DNA of 64,000 nt, from contig NZ_CP112880.1 of NCBI RefSeq assembly GCF_028747205.1, forward strand, positions 744,001 through 808,000, written 5' to 3'. Source of the DNA: Streptomyces sp. CA-278952 (GTDB lineage Bacteria > Actinomycetota > Actinomycetes > Streptomycetales > Streptomycetaceae). The notes below the pieces were generated by a model. That model saw only the letters and a program-made list of their open reading frames with translations, made no database searches and had not been told where the DNA came from. The translations under genes and the position numbers were made by a program. Below are positions 16,019-23,729 of this stretch, piece by piece (position 1 is the first letter of the stretch; each line of letters begins with the position of its first letter).

Positions 16019-16783
16019 ATGAAGAAGAAGACGGCCACCTCTGTGACCGCCCTGGCAGCGATAGCTTCCGGGATGGTCCTGGCTCCTGTGGCGTTCGCGG
16101 GTGACGCTTCGCACAACGGGGAACTGCACGCGGCACTCTCACCGATCCCCACGAGCAAGGTGACCGGCTCGGGTACGGCCATGGTGCACCTCAAGGGGAA
16201 CCAGGCCACCGTGACGATCAAGACGCAGGGCCTGCTCGCCGACGCGCCGCACGCCCAGCACTTCCACATCGGGGCCAAGGGCCAGTGCCCGCCTGCCTCC
16301 GCGGCCAAGCAGCACAACGGACAGCTCAGCCTCAACACCACGGACGGCCTGCCCTTCTACGGCAAGATCGGCGCCTCGCTCACCACCACCGGCGACACCG
16401 GAGCCGACCACTCGGCCCTCGCGGTCGACCGCTTCCCCAAGGGCGCCGCGTACACCTACCACCGCACCATCACCGTCGACGACGAAACCGCCAAGAGCCT
16501 CCGCGCGGAGAACGCCGTGGTCGTCGTCCACGGCATCGACTTCAACGGCAACGGCACGTACGACAACGTCCTCGGCGCCAGCGACCTCGACCCCAGCCTG
16601 CCCTCCGAGGCCACCAACCCCGCCCTGTGCGGCCCGCTCAAGATGGCCCCCGCAGGAGCGGTCGCCGGCGGGATGGGCGGAACACAGGACAGTGACACGG
16701 TGGCGCTGACCGCAGCCGGCGGCCTGCTCACCGCCGCCGCGGGCACGCTCTACCTGCGCCGCCGCGGCAGCCGCCAGAGCTGA
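16019..16783 (+). CDS. Secreted CHRD-domain protein with a sorting-like C-terminus
   Basis: A 254-residue protein. The N-terminus MKKKTATSVTALAAIASG... is a Sec signal peptide ending near AFA-GDA. The body (VTGSGTAMVHLKGNQATVTI, then HAQHFHIGAKGQCP) is a CHRD domain with the His-x-His pattern typical of copper-binding-like CHRD proteins. The C-terminus has a glycine-rich linker, a hydrophobic segment (ALTAAGGLLTAAAGTLYL) and a basic tail RRRGSRQS. This is the layout of a cell-wall sorting signal, but no LPxTG is visible. The sortase gene starts ten bases downstream, which suggests a dedicated pair. GGAG precedes the ATG. Confidence 0.85.
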   Translation: MKKKTATSVTALAAIASGMVLAPVAFAGDASHNGELHAALSPIPTSKVTGSGTAMVHLKGNQATVTIKTQGLLADAPHAQHFHIGAKGQCPPASAAKQHNGQLSLNTTDGLPFYGKIGASLTTTGDTGADHSALAVDRFPKGAAYTYHRTITVDDETAKSLRAENAVVVVHGIDFNGNGTYDNVLGASDLDPSLPSEATNPALCGPLKMAPAGAVAGGMGGTQDSDTVALTAAGGLLTAAAGTLYLRRRGSRQS

Positions 16784-16792
16784 CCGGCACGC

Positions 16793-17443
16793 ATGACCGG
16801 CTTCCGGCCCCGTGGCCGCCGCGGTGTATGCACCGCGGCGGCCACCGCCTTCACCGCCAGCGCACTCGTCCTCCTGGCCACCACCGTCACCGGCCCCCAA
16901 CCGCCGCCGACCCCACCCGACACCGCCCGCGCCGCACCCGTCGGCGAGCCCAACGCCCCGGTACCGCGCAGCGCGCCCCTGCCCCGCTCGGAACCCCGCG
17001 GCATCCGCATCCCCACCATCGGCATGCGAGCACAGATCGACAAGGTCACCAGGGCGACGGACGGCTCCGTGGACATGCCCCCGGACCCGGACCACGCCGG
17101 CTGGTACACCGGCTCGGCCACCCCGGGCGAGAACGGCAACGCCATCGTGGTCGGCCACCTCGACTCACGCTCCGGCCCCGCCGCCTTCTACGGCCTGGGC
17201 GCCCTGCGCAAGGGATCCCCGATCATGATCACCCGCCGCGACGGGAGCACCGCCCACTTCAGCGTCACCGCGATGAACGTTTGGACCAAGGACGACTTCC
17301 CCTCCAGTAGCGTCTACGGCCCGGCCATGACCCCCGTACTGACGTTGATCACCTGCGCCGGGTGGGACGACGAACGCCACACCTACCGTTCCAACCTCGT
17401 GCTGACCGCAGAACCCACCACGCCATCTCCTGGCAGAAGCTGA
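16793..17443 (+). CDS. Class F sortase
   Basis: A 216-residue protein with an N-terminal membrane anchor (TAFTASALVLLATTV) and a sortase domain. RIPTIGMRAQI is the usual opening strand; NAIVVGHLDS carries the catalytic His, and LTLITCAGWDDERHTYRSNL carries the catalytic Cys and Arg. The short TCAG and the RIPTIG start fit the actinobacterial class F group. Sortases cleave a C-terminal signal and attach the protein covalently. The likely client is the CHRD protein just upstream in the same operon. Confidence 0.88.
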   Translation: MTGFRPRGRRGVCTAAATAFTASALVLLATTVTGPQPPPTPPDTARAAPVGEPNAPVPRSAPLPRSEPRGIRIPTIGMRAQIDKVTRATDGSVDMPPDPDHAGWYTGSATPGENGNAIVVGHLDSRSGPAAFYGLGALRKGSPIMITRRDGSTAHFSVTAMNVWTKDDFPSSSVYGPAMTPVLTLITCAGWDDERHTYRSNLVLTAEPTTPSPGRS

Positions 17444-17944
17444 CCTCGACAGCCGGAAAGGCGCGAGGAACGGTGGGCTCTTGCCGGGGCCAGGCGGGAA
17501 TCGGTGAGCCGCTGGATTCCGTGCAGGACGGTGGCAGCCAGAAAGACCCGGACGCCATGGCCGGCGATCCGGGTGTAGCCGGCCGGGACCAGTGGGTGGT
17601 GCGCGACGGCGCCGCTGACGAGTCCCGCGCCGACGCAGTATCCGACGTAGCCGAGGGGGCGCATTGCCTGGGCTCGGGGGTTGTCGAAGACACGCAGCAC
17701 GAGGCCGATGACCGATGACCGGCTTGGTACCGAAGGAGGTGGACTTGGGGGGCAACAGGGCCCCCGCACCGGCCGGCTCCCGCCCGCTTCTCTCGGTCAT
17801 CGAGGGCAACAAGAGGGCTGTTCCGCGAGGGCCCCGTGCACGCCTCGACTTGGCGGGACGCGGCCTGAGGTCAGCCTCGCGCACTGCATCACCGCGCGGG
17901 AGGCTCTCCCGAGGATCGTGGTCGGACTCGTTCCGCCGGGACGC
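17444..17944 (-). pseudogene. Decayed membrane-protein remnant in a 500-base gap
   Basis: No intact gene is visible. On the minus strand at about 17500-17720 one frame reads RAQAMRPLGYVGYCVGAGLV, SGAVAHHPLVPAGYTRIAG and HGVRVFLAATVL. This looks like two transmembrane helices of a small integral membrane protein, but it lacks a proper start and runs into unrelated sequence. It is best seen as a remnant; the parent family was not identified. Confidence 0.35.
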
Positions 17945-18934
17945 TCAGACTGCCGCCGGCGTCTTTTCGGGCTCCGTGACCGCTTCGGCGTCGGTGAGGG
18001 CCGCGAGGTAGCGCTCGGCGTCCAGGGCTGCCGCGCAGCCGGAGCCCGCGGCGGTGATCGCCTGGCGGTAGGTGTGGTCGACCACGTCTCCCGCGCCGAA
18101 CACGCCGGGGATGTTCGTGCGGGTCGAGGGTGCCTCGACCTTCAGGTATCCCTCGTCGTCCAGGTCCAGCTGGCCGGCGAAGAGCTCCGTGCGCGGGTCG
18201 TGGCCGATCGCGACGAACAGGCCGGTGGCGGCTAGGTCGCGCGTCCGGCCGCTGAACGTATCGCGCAGGACGAGGCCGGACACGGCGCCACCCTCCTCCT
18301 TGATCTCCGCGATCTCACTGTCGAAGGCGAAGGAGATCTTGTCGTCGGCGAACGCGCGGCTCTGCATGACCTGGGAGGCCCGCAGCGCGCTCCGGCGGTG
18401 GACGACCGTGACGGAGCGGGCGAACCGGGTGAGGAAGGTGGCCTCCTCCATCGCGGTGTCGCCGCCGCCGACGACCACGATGTCGCGGTCGCGGAAGAAG
18501 AAGCCGTCACAGGTCGCGCAGTAGGAGACCCCGCGTCCCGAGAGTTCGTCCTCGCGCTCCAGGTTCAGCTTGCGGTGCTGCGATCCGGTGGTCACGATCA
18601 CGGCGCGGGCCCGGTGGACTGCTCCGCTGCTGTCCGTGACCGTCTTGATGTCACCCGTGAGGTCGACGGCGACGATGTCGTCCGGGACCAGCTCGGCGCC
18701 GAACCGCGTCGCCTGGGCCCGCATGTTGTCCATGAGGTCAGGACCGACGACGCCCTCGGGGAAGCCGGGGAAGTTCTCGACCTCCGTGGTGTTCATGAGC
18801 GCGCCGCCCGCGGTCACCGAGCCTTCGAAAACCAGCGGCTCGAGGTCGGCACGCGCCGTGTAGAGCGCGGCGGTGTATCCGGCGGGGCCGGAGCCGATGA
18901 CGATGACGTTCCGGACGTCCGTGTCGGCACTCAC
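17945..18934 (-). CDS. trxB: Thioredoxin reductase linked to arsenic resistance (ArsT-like)
   Basis: A 329-residue flavoprotein. [20 protein letters not shown] is the FAD loop, [13 protein letters not shown] has the redox-active CxxC pair, [16 protein letters not shown] is the NADPH loop, and [16 protein letters not shown] is the C-terminal FAD motif. It reduces thioredoxin-type partners with NADPH. Its start overlaps the stop of arsC (ATGA), so it probably recycles the thiol donor for arsenate reduction. Confidence 0.92.
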   Translation of the reverse strand: MSADTDVRNVIVIGSGPAGYTAALYTARADLEPLVFEGSVTAGGALMNTTEVENFPGFPEGVVGPDLMDNMRAQATRFGAELVPDDIVAVDLTGDIKTVTDSSGAVHRARAVIVTTGSQHRKLNLEREDELSGRGVSYCATCDGFFFRDRDIVVVGGGDTAMEEATFLTRFARSVTVVHRRSALRASQVMQSRAFADDKISFAFDSEIAEIKEEGGAVSGLVLRDTFSGRTRDLAATGLFVAIGHDPRTELFAGQLDLDDEGYLKVEAPSTRTNIPGVFGAGDVVDHTYRQAITAAGSGCAAALDAERYLAALTDAEAVTEPEKTPAAV

Positions 18935-19344
18935 TTGGACGCCTCCGGCGCGATCTCCTCGATCAGGCCCTCGACCATGACCTTGATCTCGTCGCGGATC
19001 GGGCGAACCGCCGCCACGCCCTGGCCGGCCGGGTCTTCGAGCTTCCAGTCGAGGTAACGCTTGCCGGGGAAGACGGGGCAGGTGTCGCCGCAGCCCATGG
19101 TGATGCAGACGTCCGACTCCTTGACCGCGTCGACCGTGAGGATCTTCGGGGTCTCGGCGGAGATGTCGATGCCGACCTCGGCCATCGCCTCGACAGCGGC
19201 CGGGTTCACGGTGTCGCCCGGGTTGGACCCGGCGGAGCGGACCTCGACGCGGTCCCCGGCGAGGTGGGTCAGCCAGGCGGCGGCCATCTGGGAGCGGCCG
19301 GCGTTGTGGACACAGACGAACAGAACAGAGGGCTTCTGGGACAT
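18931..19344 (-). CDS. arsC: Arsenate reductase, low-molecular-weight phosphatase type
   Basis: A 137-residue protein. [18 protein letters not shown] contains the Cx5R phosphatase loop (CVHNAGR); later [21 protein letters not shown] holds the resolving cysteines and the aspartate region of thioredoxin- or mycothiol-linked arsenate reductases. It reduces arsenate to arsenite for export by ACR3. It is transcribed away from arsR across a 92-base gap with a candidate ArsR operator. Confidence 0.93.
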   Translation of the reverse strand: MSQKPSVLFVCVHNAGRSQMAAAWLTHLAGDRVEVRSAGSNPGDTVNPAAVEAMAEVGIDISAETPKILTVDAVKESDVCITMGCGDTCPVFPGKRYLDWKLEDPAGQGVAAVRPIRDEIKVMVEGLIEEIAPEASK

Positions 19345-19386
19345 CAGGAGGTCTCTCTCGTCACACGGTCGAATCAGGCACCCATG

Positions 19387-19422
19387 ACATCAGCACCCGG
19401 TGGCGTCAGTAGCCACTGATGT
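19387..19422. promoter_or_regulatory. Candidate ArsR operator between arsC and arsR
   Basis: ACATCAG (19387-19393) and CTGATGT (19416-19422) are perfect inverted arms in the divergent arsC/arsR promoter region. The spacing is wider than in many ArsR/SmtB operators, so exact boundaries are uncertain. An autoregulated, arsenite-inducible divergent promoter is the expected arrangement. Confidence 0.5.
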
Positions 19423-19436
19423 GAGAGTATCAGCCC

Positions 19437-19745
19437 ATGATGACGTCAGTCGACACTGAACTGATCCGCGTGCTGGGCGATCCGCTCCGGCTCCGGATCG
19501 TGACGCTGCTCGCCCGCGAGACGCTGTGCACCAGCCACCTGGTGGAGGAGACCGGCGCGAAGCAGACCAACCTCTCCAACCACCTGAGGGTCCTGCGCGA
19601 GGCCGGGGTCGTGGAGACCGAACCGTGCGGGCGCTTCACCTACTACAAGCTCCGCCCGGACGTCATCGCCCGGCTCGCCGGCCAGTTCGCCGACCTGGCC
19701 GACTCCGCCCGTACCGCCGCCGAGAACAAGAGGGCCTGTCCGTGA
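19437..19745 (+). CDS. arsR: ArsR-family arsenite-responsive repressor 1
   Basis: A 102-residue winged-helix protein. LGDPLRLRIVTLLARETLCTS, then VEETGAKQTNLSNHLRVLREAGVVETE, is the ArsR DNA-binding fold, and FTYYKLRPD closes the wing. A cysteine in the ETLCTS helix and another in EPCGRF may bind As(III); the classical ELCVCDL motif is absent. It overlaps the permease gene by four bases (GTGA). Two adjacent ATG codons (19437, 19440) could serve as start. Confidence 0.9.
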   Translation: MMTSVDTELIRVLGDPLRLRIVTLLARETLCTSHLVEETGAKQTNLSNHLRVLREAGVVETEPCGRFTYYKLRPDVIARLAGQFADLADSARTAAENKRACP

Positions 19746-20851
19746 CCCCCACGCAAGCACCCGAGACGACGACCGAGGACTCCTCCGTCGTCCAGAAGCT
19801 GTCCACCCTGGACCGCTTCCTCGCCGTCTGGATCCTCCTGGCCATGGCCCTCGGCCTCGGCCTCGGCCGCATGATCCCCGGCCTGAACGACGCACTGGCG
19901 AAGGTGGAGATCGGCGGCATCTCCCTGCCCATCGCCGTCGGCCTGTTGATCATGATGTACCCGGTCCTGGCGAAGGTCCGCTACGACAAGCTCGACGCGG
20001 TCACCGGGGACCGCAAGCTGCTGGTCTCCTCGCTGGTCATCAACTGGATCATCGGACCGGCCGTCATGTTTGCCCTGGCCTGGATCTTTTTGCCGGACCT
20101 GCCCGAGTACCGCACCGGTCTGATCATCGTCGGCCTGGCGCGCTGTATCGCCATGGTGATCATCTGGAACGACCTGGCGTGCGGCGACCGCGAGGCCGCC
20201 GCCGTGCTCGTGGCCCTGAACTCCGTGTTCCAGGTCGTCGCGTTCGGCCTGCTCGGCTGGCTCTACCTCGACCTCCTGCCGGGCTGGCTCGGCCTGGGCG
20301 AAGGCGAGACGCTCGACATCTCCATGTGGAAGATCGCTCTCAACGTCGTCATCTTCCTCGGCGTGCCCCTGCTCGCCGGCTTCCTCACCCGCCGCCTGGG
20401 CGAGAAGAAGATGGGCCGCGAGTCCTACGAGGCGAAGTTCCTGCCGAAGATCGGCCCCTGGGCCCTCTACGGCCTGCTCTTCACGATCATCATCCTCTTC
20501 GCCCTCCAGGGGAAGACGATCACCTCGCAGCCGCTGGACGTCGTCCGCATCGCGCTTCCGCTCCTGGTGTACTTCGCGATCATGTTCTTCGGCAGCTTCC
20601 TGATCGGCAAGGCCATCGGCCTGGCCTACGACCGCACCACGACGCTGGCCTTCACGGCAGCCGGCAACAACTTCGAACTGGCCATCGCCGTGGCCATCGC
20701 CACGTTCGGAGTCACCTCGGGCCAGGCGCTCTCCGGCGTCGTCGGCCCGCTCATCGAGGTCCCGGTCCTGATCGCCCTGGTGTACGTGGCCCTGGCCTGG
20801 CGCAAGAAGTTCGACCCGTCCGCGATCACCACCAGCACCACGCAGCGCTGA
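19742..20851 (+). CDS. acr3: ACR3-family arsenite exporter
   Basis: A 369-residue membrane protein with about ten transmembrane segments. The signature VGLARCIAMVIIWNDLACGD, with its conserved Cys and the Asn-Asp-Leu, identifies the ACR3 family rather than ArsB. AAGNNFELAIAVAIATFG is the second conserved half-helix. It expels arsenite using the proton motive force. It starts with GTG inside the arsR stop, so repressor and pump are co-translated. Confidence 0.94.
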   Translation: MTPTQAPETTTEDSSVVQKLSTLDRFLAVWILLAMALGLGLGRMIPGLNDALAKVEIGGISLPIAVGLLIMMYPVLAKVRYDKLDAVTGDRKLLVSSLVINWIIGPAVMFALAWIFLPDLPEYRTGLIIVGLARCIAMVIIWNDLACGDREAAAVLVALNSVFQVVAFGLLGWLYLDLLPGWLGLGEGETLDISMWKIALNVVIFLGVPLLAGFLTRRLGEKKMGRESYEAKFLPKIGPWALYGLLFTIIILFALQGKTITSQPLDVVRIALPLLVYFAIMFFGSFLIGKAIGLAYDRTTTLAFTAAGNNFELAIAVAIATFGVTSGQALSGVVGPLIEVPVLIALVYVALAWRKKFDPSAITTSTTQR

Positions 20852-20987
20852 TGTACCGCCTCGGCTCCCGCCCGCATGCGGCCCTCCGCGCCCCGGCTCG
20901 CCTCACCGTCCGCCCGCTGGCGGAAGCGGCACCGCGCAGAGGGGAAGCGGAAGCCGGGGCGCCTTGCGCCGCCAGGGAGGTGACCTG

Positions 20988-21980
20988 ATGACACGCGCGG
21001 TGGATGTGGTGGTGCTCGGCGGCGGCCAAGCGGGACTCGCCATCGGCTACTACCTGCGCCGCCAGAACCTCGACTTCGTCATCCTCGACGCCCAGCCCTC
21101 ACCGGGCGGCGCGTGGCAGCACACATGGGACTCGCTCCGCCTGTTCTCCCCGGCGGCGTACTCCTCCCTGCCGGGCCGGCTGATGCCCGCCCAAGACGGA
21201 GCGGAGTACCCGGACGCGCGCCACGTCGTCCAGTACCTGACCGCGTACGAGGAACGCTACGCCCTGCCGGTCCAGCGGCCGGTCCGGGTGAAGGCCGTAC
21301 ACCGTGACGGTGACCGGTTGCGGGTGGAGACGGACGCGGGTGTCTGGTCCGCCCGTGCGGTCGTCTCGGCGACCGGAACATGGTGGCGGCCCTTCCTTCC
21401 CGCCGCACCCGGCCGCGAGACCTTCACCGGCCGTCAGCTCCACACCGTGCAGTACAGCAACCCTGACGAGTTCGCGGGCCGACGGGTCATCGTGGTCGGA
21501 GGGGGCAACTCCGGAGCCCAGATCGCCGCCGACCTCGCCCCGCACACCGACCTGACCTGGGTCACCCAACGCCCCGCACGCTTCCTGGCCGACGACGTCG
21601 ACGGCCGCGCACTCTTCGACGCCGCCACCGCCCGCCGTCGCGCCCTGGACACAGGGAACACCGACACGGGAGGCGTCGCCTCACTCGGCGACATCGTCGC
21701 CGTCGCGCCGGTCCGCGCCGCACGGGATGCCGGCCTCCTCAAAGCCCAGCCGATGTTCGCCCGTCTCACCAAGAACGGTGCGGAGTGGGCGGACGGAACC
21801 AGAGCGGAAGCCGCAGCAATCATCTGGTGCACCGGCTTCCGCCCCGCCCTCTCCCACCTCGCCCCGCTGGGCCTGCGCGGCGAACGCGGCCACATCCCCA
21901 CCCACGGCACCCGGGCCGTCGAGAAACCCCGCCTGCACCTCCTCGGCTACGGCGACTGGGACCCGCCTCGGCCACCCTGA
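20988..21980 (+). CDS. arsO: ArsO-like flavin monooxygenase, frameshifted near its C-terminus
   Basis: A flavoprotein with FAD loop VVVLGGGQAGLAIGYYLRR, the FMO-like FSPAAYSSLPGRL segment and NADPH loop VIVVGGGNSGAQIAADL. It follows acr3 behind a very good AGGGAGGTGA, and ArsO-type genes are frequent in ars operons. The frame reads GYGDWDPPRPP-stop at 21980. In another frame the expected ending continues (GPASATLIGVGRPARDA, then VREIATLLR) to a stop at 22039. A small indel near 21955-21965 has therefore replaced about the last 25 residues. The core folds are intact, so partial function is possible. Confidence 0.8.
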   Translation: MTRAVDVVVLGGGQAGLAIGYYLRRQNLDFVILDAQPSPGGAWQHTWDSLRLFSPAAYSSLPGRLMPAQDGAEYPDARHVVQYLTAYEERYALPVQRPVRVKAVHRDGDRLRVETDAGVWSARAVVSATGTWWRPFLPAAPGRETFTGRQLHTVQYSNPDEFAGRRVIVVGGGNSGAQIAADLAPHTDLTWVTQRPARFLADDVDGRALFDAATARRRALDTGNTDTGGVASLGDIVAVAPVRAARDAGLLKAQPMFARLTKNGAEWADGTRAEAAAIIWCTGFRPALSHLAPLGLRGERGHIPTHGTRAVEKPRLHLLGYGDWDPPRPP

Positions 21981-22056
21981 TCGGCGTGGGCCGCCCCGCC
22001 CGGGACGCCGTCCGCGAGATCGCCACCCTGCTGCGCTGACGCCTCCCCGGCCGGGC

Positions 22057-22581
22057 TCAGGGTGCATCGAGGGCTGCGCTGTCCACCCAGCGCGCCAAGA
22101 CGCTGAAGGCCTCAAGGTGTTCCAGGGCCTCGTGCTCCGGCAGCTCCGGCCGCCCGCCCTCATCGCTGTTGGGGTTCCGGATGCCCGCGAAACAGCCCTC
22201 GGGGAAGGACATCGCGCCCCGGTGCACACTGCGGAAGGTGTCGCTGTTGTCGTCCGCCATCAGGCGAAGACGAGGCTGGCCGGGCTTGGCCGCGTCCTTG
22301 GAGAACACGCTCTGGAACAGGGCGGTTTCGCTCACGTCGCGGCGGCCGACCTTGTTCTGGGTCTCGACGTCGACCTTCCGGGCTGCGGCGGTGACCGCCT
22401 CGCGGAAGTGCCCGCTGCGCCACAGGGACCGGGCCCCGTCCCACACCCACCGGTGCATGGCCGCCGCGCTGAGCTGGGGCGCGTCGTCCCCGAGCCGCTC
22501 ACGAACCTCCGCGTCCCGCAGCAGGACGGCGTCGGCGCGCTGGGCGGCTTCGCGGTGCCGGCACCAGCGGTCATGGGACAT
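22057..22581 (-). CDS. TIGR02391-family (Ymh-like) protein, possibly truncated
   Basis: A protein of about 175 residues. The C-terminal part (WDGARSLWRSGHFREAVTAA, then KVGRRDVSETALFQSVFSKD, then GAMSFPEGCFAGIRNPNSDE) follows the pattern of the TIGR02391/Ymh domain, an all-helical unit often at the C-terminus of longer proteins. The N-terminal region is shorter than in usual members, so the gene may have lost its 5' part. ATG at 22579-22581 or the TTG before it could start translation. The function of the family is unknown; it sits inside the arsenic locus without an obvious link. Confidence 0.65.
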   Translation of the reverse strand: MSHDRWCRHREAAQRADAVLLRDAEVRERLGDDAPQLSAAAMHRWVWDGARSLWRSGHFREAVTAAARKVDVETQNKVGRRDVSETALFQSVFSKDAAKPGQPRLRLMADDNSDTFRSVHRGAMSFPEGCFAGIRNPNSDEGGRPELPEHEALEHLEAFSVLARWVDSAALDAP

Positions 22582-22663
22582 CAATGCTCATCAGAGCATC
22601 ATCCATGCGGCCACTGACACCGCACAGGTGCTTTCCCAGCAAGGGCGACGACCGCTGAGAGGG

Positions 22664-23020
22664 TCAGGCGGCGGCAGACAACAGCTTGCCCATGGCCGCG
22701 AGTACGGAGGGCTCCACGCGGTAGTAGACCCACGTCCCGCGCCGCTCGGAGCTGAGGAGGCCCGCCTCCCGCAGTTTCTTCAGATGATGGGAGACCGTCG
22801 GCTGAGACACGCCCACGTCGGAGATGTCGCAGACGCACGCCTCTCCGCCCTCGTGCGAGGCGACAGCCGAGAAAAGACGCAGGCGGACAGGGTCACCGAG
22901 CGCCTTGAACATCTTCGCGGCCCGCTCGGCTTCCTCCGCACTCAACGGCCGTTGGGTCAGCGGCGGGCAGCACGGCACGACGTCCGGCTCCAGCACGGGC
23001 AACGACCTGATTTTCGACAT
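22664..23020 (-). CDS. arsR: ArsR-family repressor 2 with a CVCD metal site
   Basis: A 118-residue winged-helix protein. LGDPVRLRLFSAVASHEGGEA, then CVCDISDVGVSQPTVSHHLKKL, carries the classical Cys-Val-Cys As(III)/Sb(III) site directly before the recognition helix, unlike repressor 1. A further Cys pair (VVPCCPPL) near the start may join the site. ATG at 23018-23020 follows AGGTG; an ATG 18 bases upstream is possible. Palindrome-bearing sequence lies immediately upstream. Confidence 0.88.
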   Translation of the reverse strand: MSKIRSLPVLEPDVVPCCPPLTQRPLSAEEAERAAKMFKALGDPVRLRLFSAVASHEGGEACVCDISDVGVSQPTVSHHLKKLREAGLLSSERRGTWVYYRVEPSVLAAMGKLLSAAA

Positions 23021-23049
23021 ACACCTATGTTGACACACATCGAATCAAC
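23013..23049. promoter_or_regulatory. Candidate operator for ArsR repressor 2, copy A
   Basis: GTTGA (23029-23033) and TCAAC (23045-23049) are inverted arms. The stretch 23013-23034, beginning TTCGAC and ending CTATGTTGAC, matches copy B at 23637-23658 at 17 of 22 positions. It overlaps the start of the repressor gene, as expected for autoregulation. Confidence 0.5.
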
Positions 23050-23149
23050 GGGTGAAAGGCTAACAACCCGCGCGCCTACGGATGGCCCGAAGGCGGGCGG
23101 AGCAGGGCCGCCTCGCCCCGTCCCGCCCGCATCCCGGCGCACCGATCAC

Positions 23150-23613
23150 TCAGAGCCCGGCGACGATCGGCGCCTCGCGGACATGGGCAGCCAGGGGCGG
23201 AACGACGTATGCGGCGTCGCGACCCACGCCACGCAGGGTGTTGGAGGCGAAGGACCGCTGGAATTCCAAGCCCAGGTAGACCAGACCGGGATGGGTCAAG
23301 GACAGTCCGCCGCTGTGCAGCGGCATGCCGTCGGCGGCTCGACCCCCAGGCAGTCCGCGTAACGGCGAAGGTGCTCGACCACCTCGTCCCGATGAGGGTA
23401 GCGGTCTCCGTCCCCGCCGAACGGTAGACCGGGCAGGGCACTGAACCGGGCAGGGGAAAACAGCGTGAGGCTGTCGTAATACCGCGGCCACGAGCCCCCC
23501 GCATGATCGGAGGCTTCCAGGACCACGGGCCGAAGACTCTCCCGCACAAGAGCTTCAGCGGCGGCAAGGCCGGCCTGACCACCACCGATCACCACAACAT
23601 CGAGTTGCTCCAT
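23150..23613 (-). pseudogene. ArsO-like flavoprotein with its middle deleted
   Basis: The N-terminal third is intact: LDVVVIGGGQAGLAAAEAL and SPARFSALPGLPFGGDGDRY, ending near VEHLRRYADCLGVE. It then runs into a few unrelated codons and stops near 23296. The natural C-terminal end of the same family (HSGGLSLTHPGLVYLGLEFQ, then SFASNTLRGVGRDAAYVV) follows at once in a different frame to a stop at 23150. About half of the protein, including the NADPH site, is missing. It is a deletion pseudogene related to the enzyme at 20988. Confidence 0.75.
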
Positions 23614-23636
23614 CGCTCACTCACACCCACTTCAGA

Positions 23637-23658
23637 TTCGACGTATGTCTAAGTTGAC
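23637..23658. promoter_or_regulatory. Candidate operator for ArsR repressor 2, copy B
   Basis: The sequence begins TTCGACGTATG and ends CTAAGTTGAC, matching copy A in the same orientation. It lies between the deleted flavoprotein and the flavoprotein gene at 23730, so both were probably in the regulon of repressor 2. Confidence 0.5.
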
Positions 23659-23729
23659 GACTATCAATACAGGTGTCATCCTGGCTGCGCAAGCCATCGA
23701 CAGCCGTCGAACCAATCTGGGGAGTCACC

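Noticed and set aside
23296..23613. Possible genuine short flavoprotein ending at 23296
   Set aside because: The FAD loop alone cannot form an enzyme, and the matching C-terminal end is found directly downstream in another frame, so it is a deletion pseudogene.
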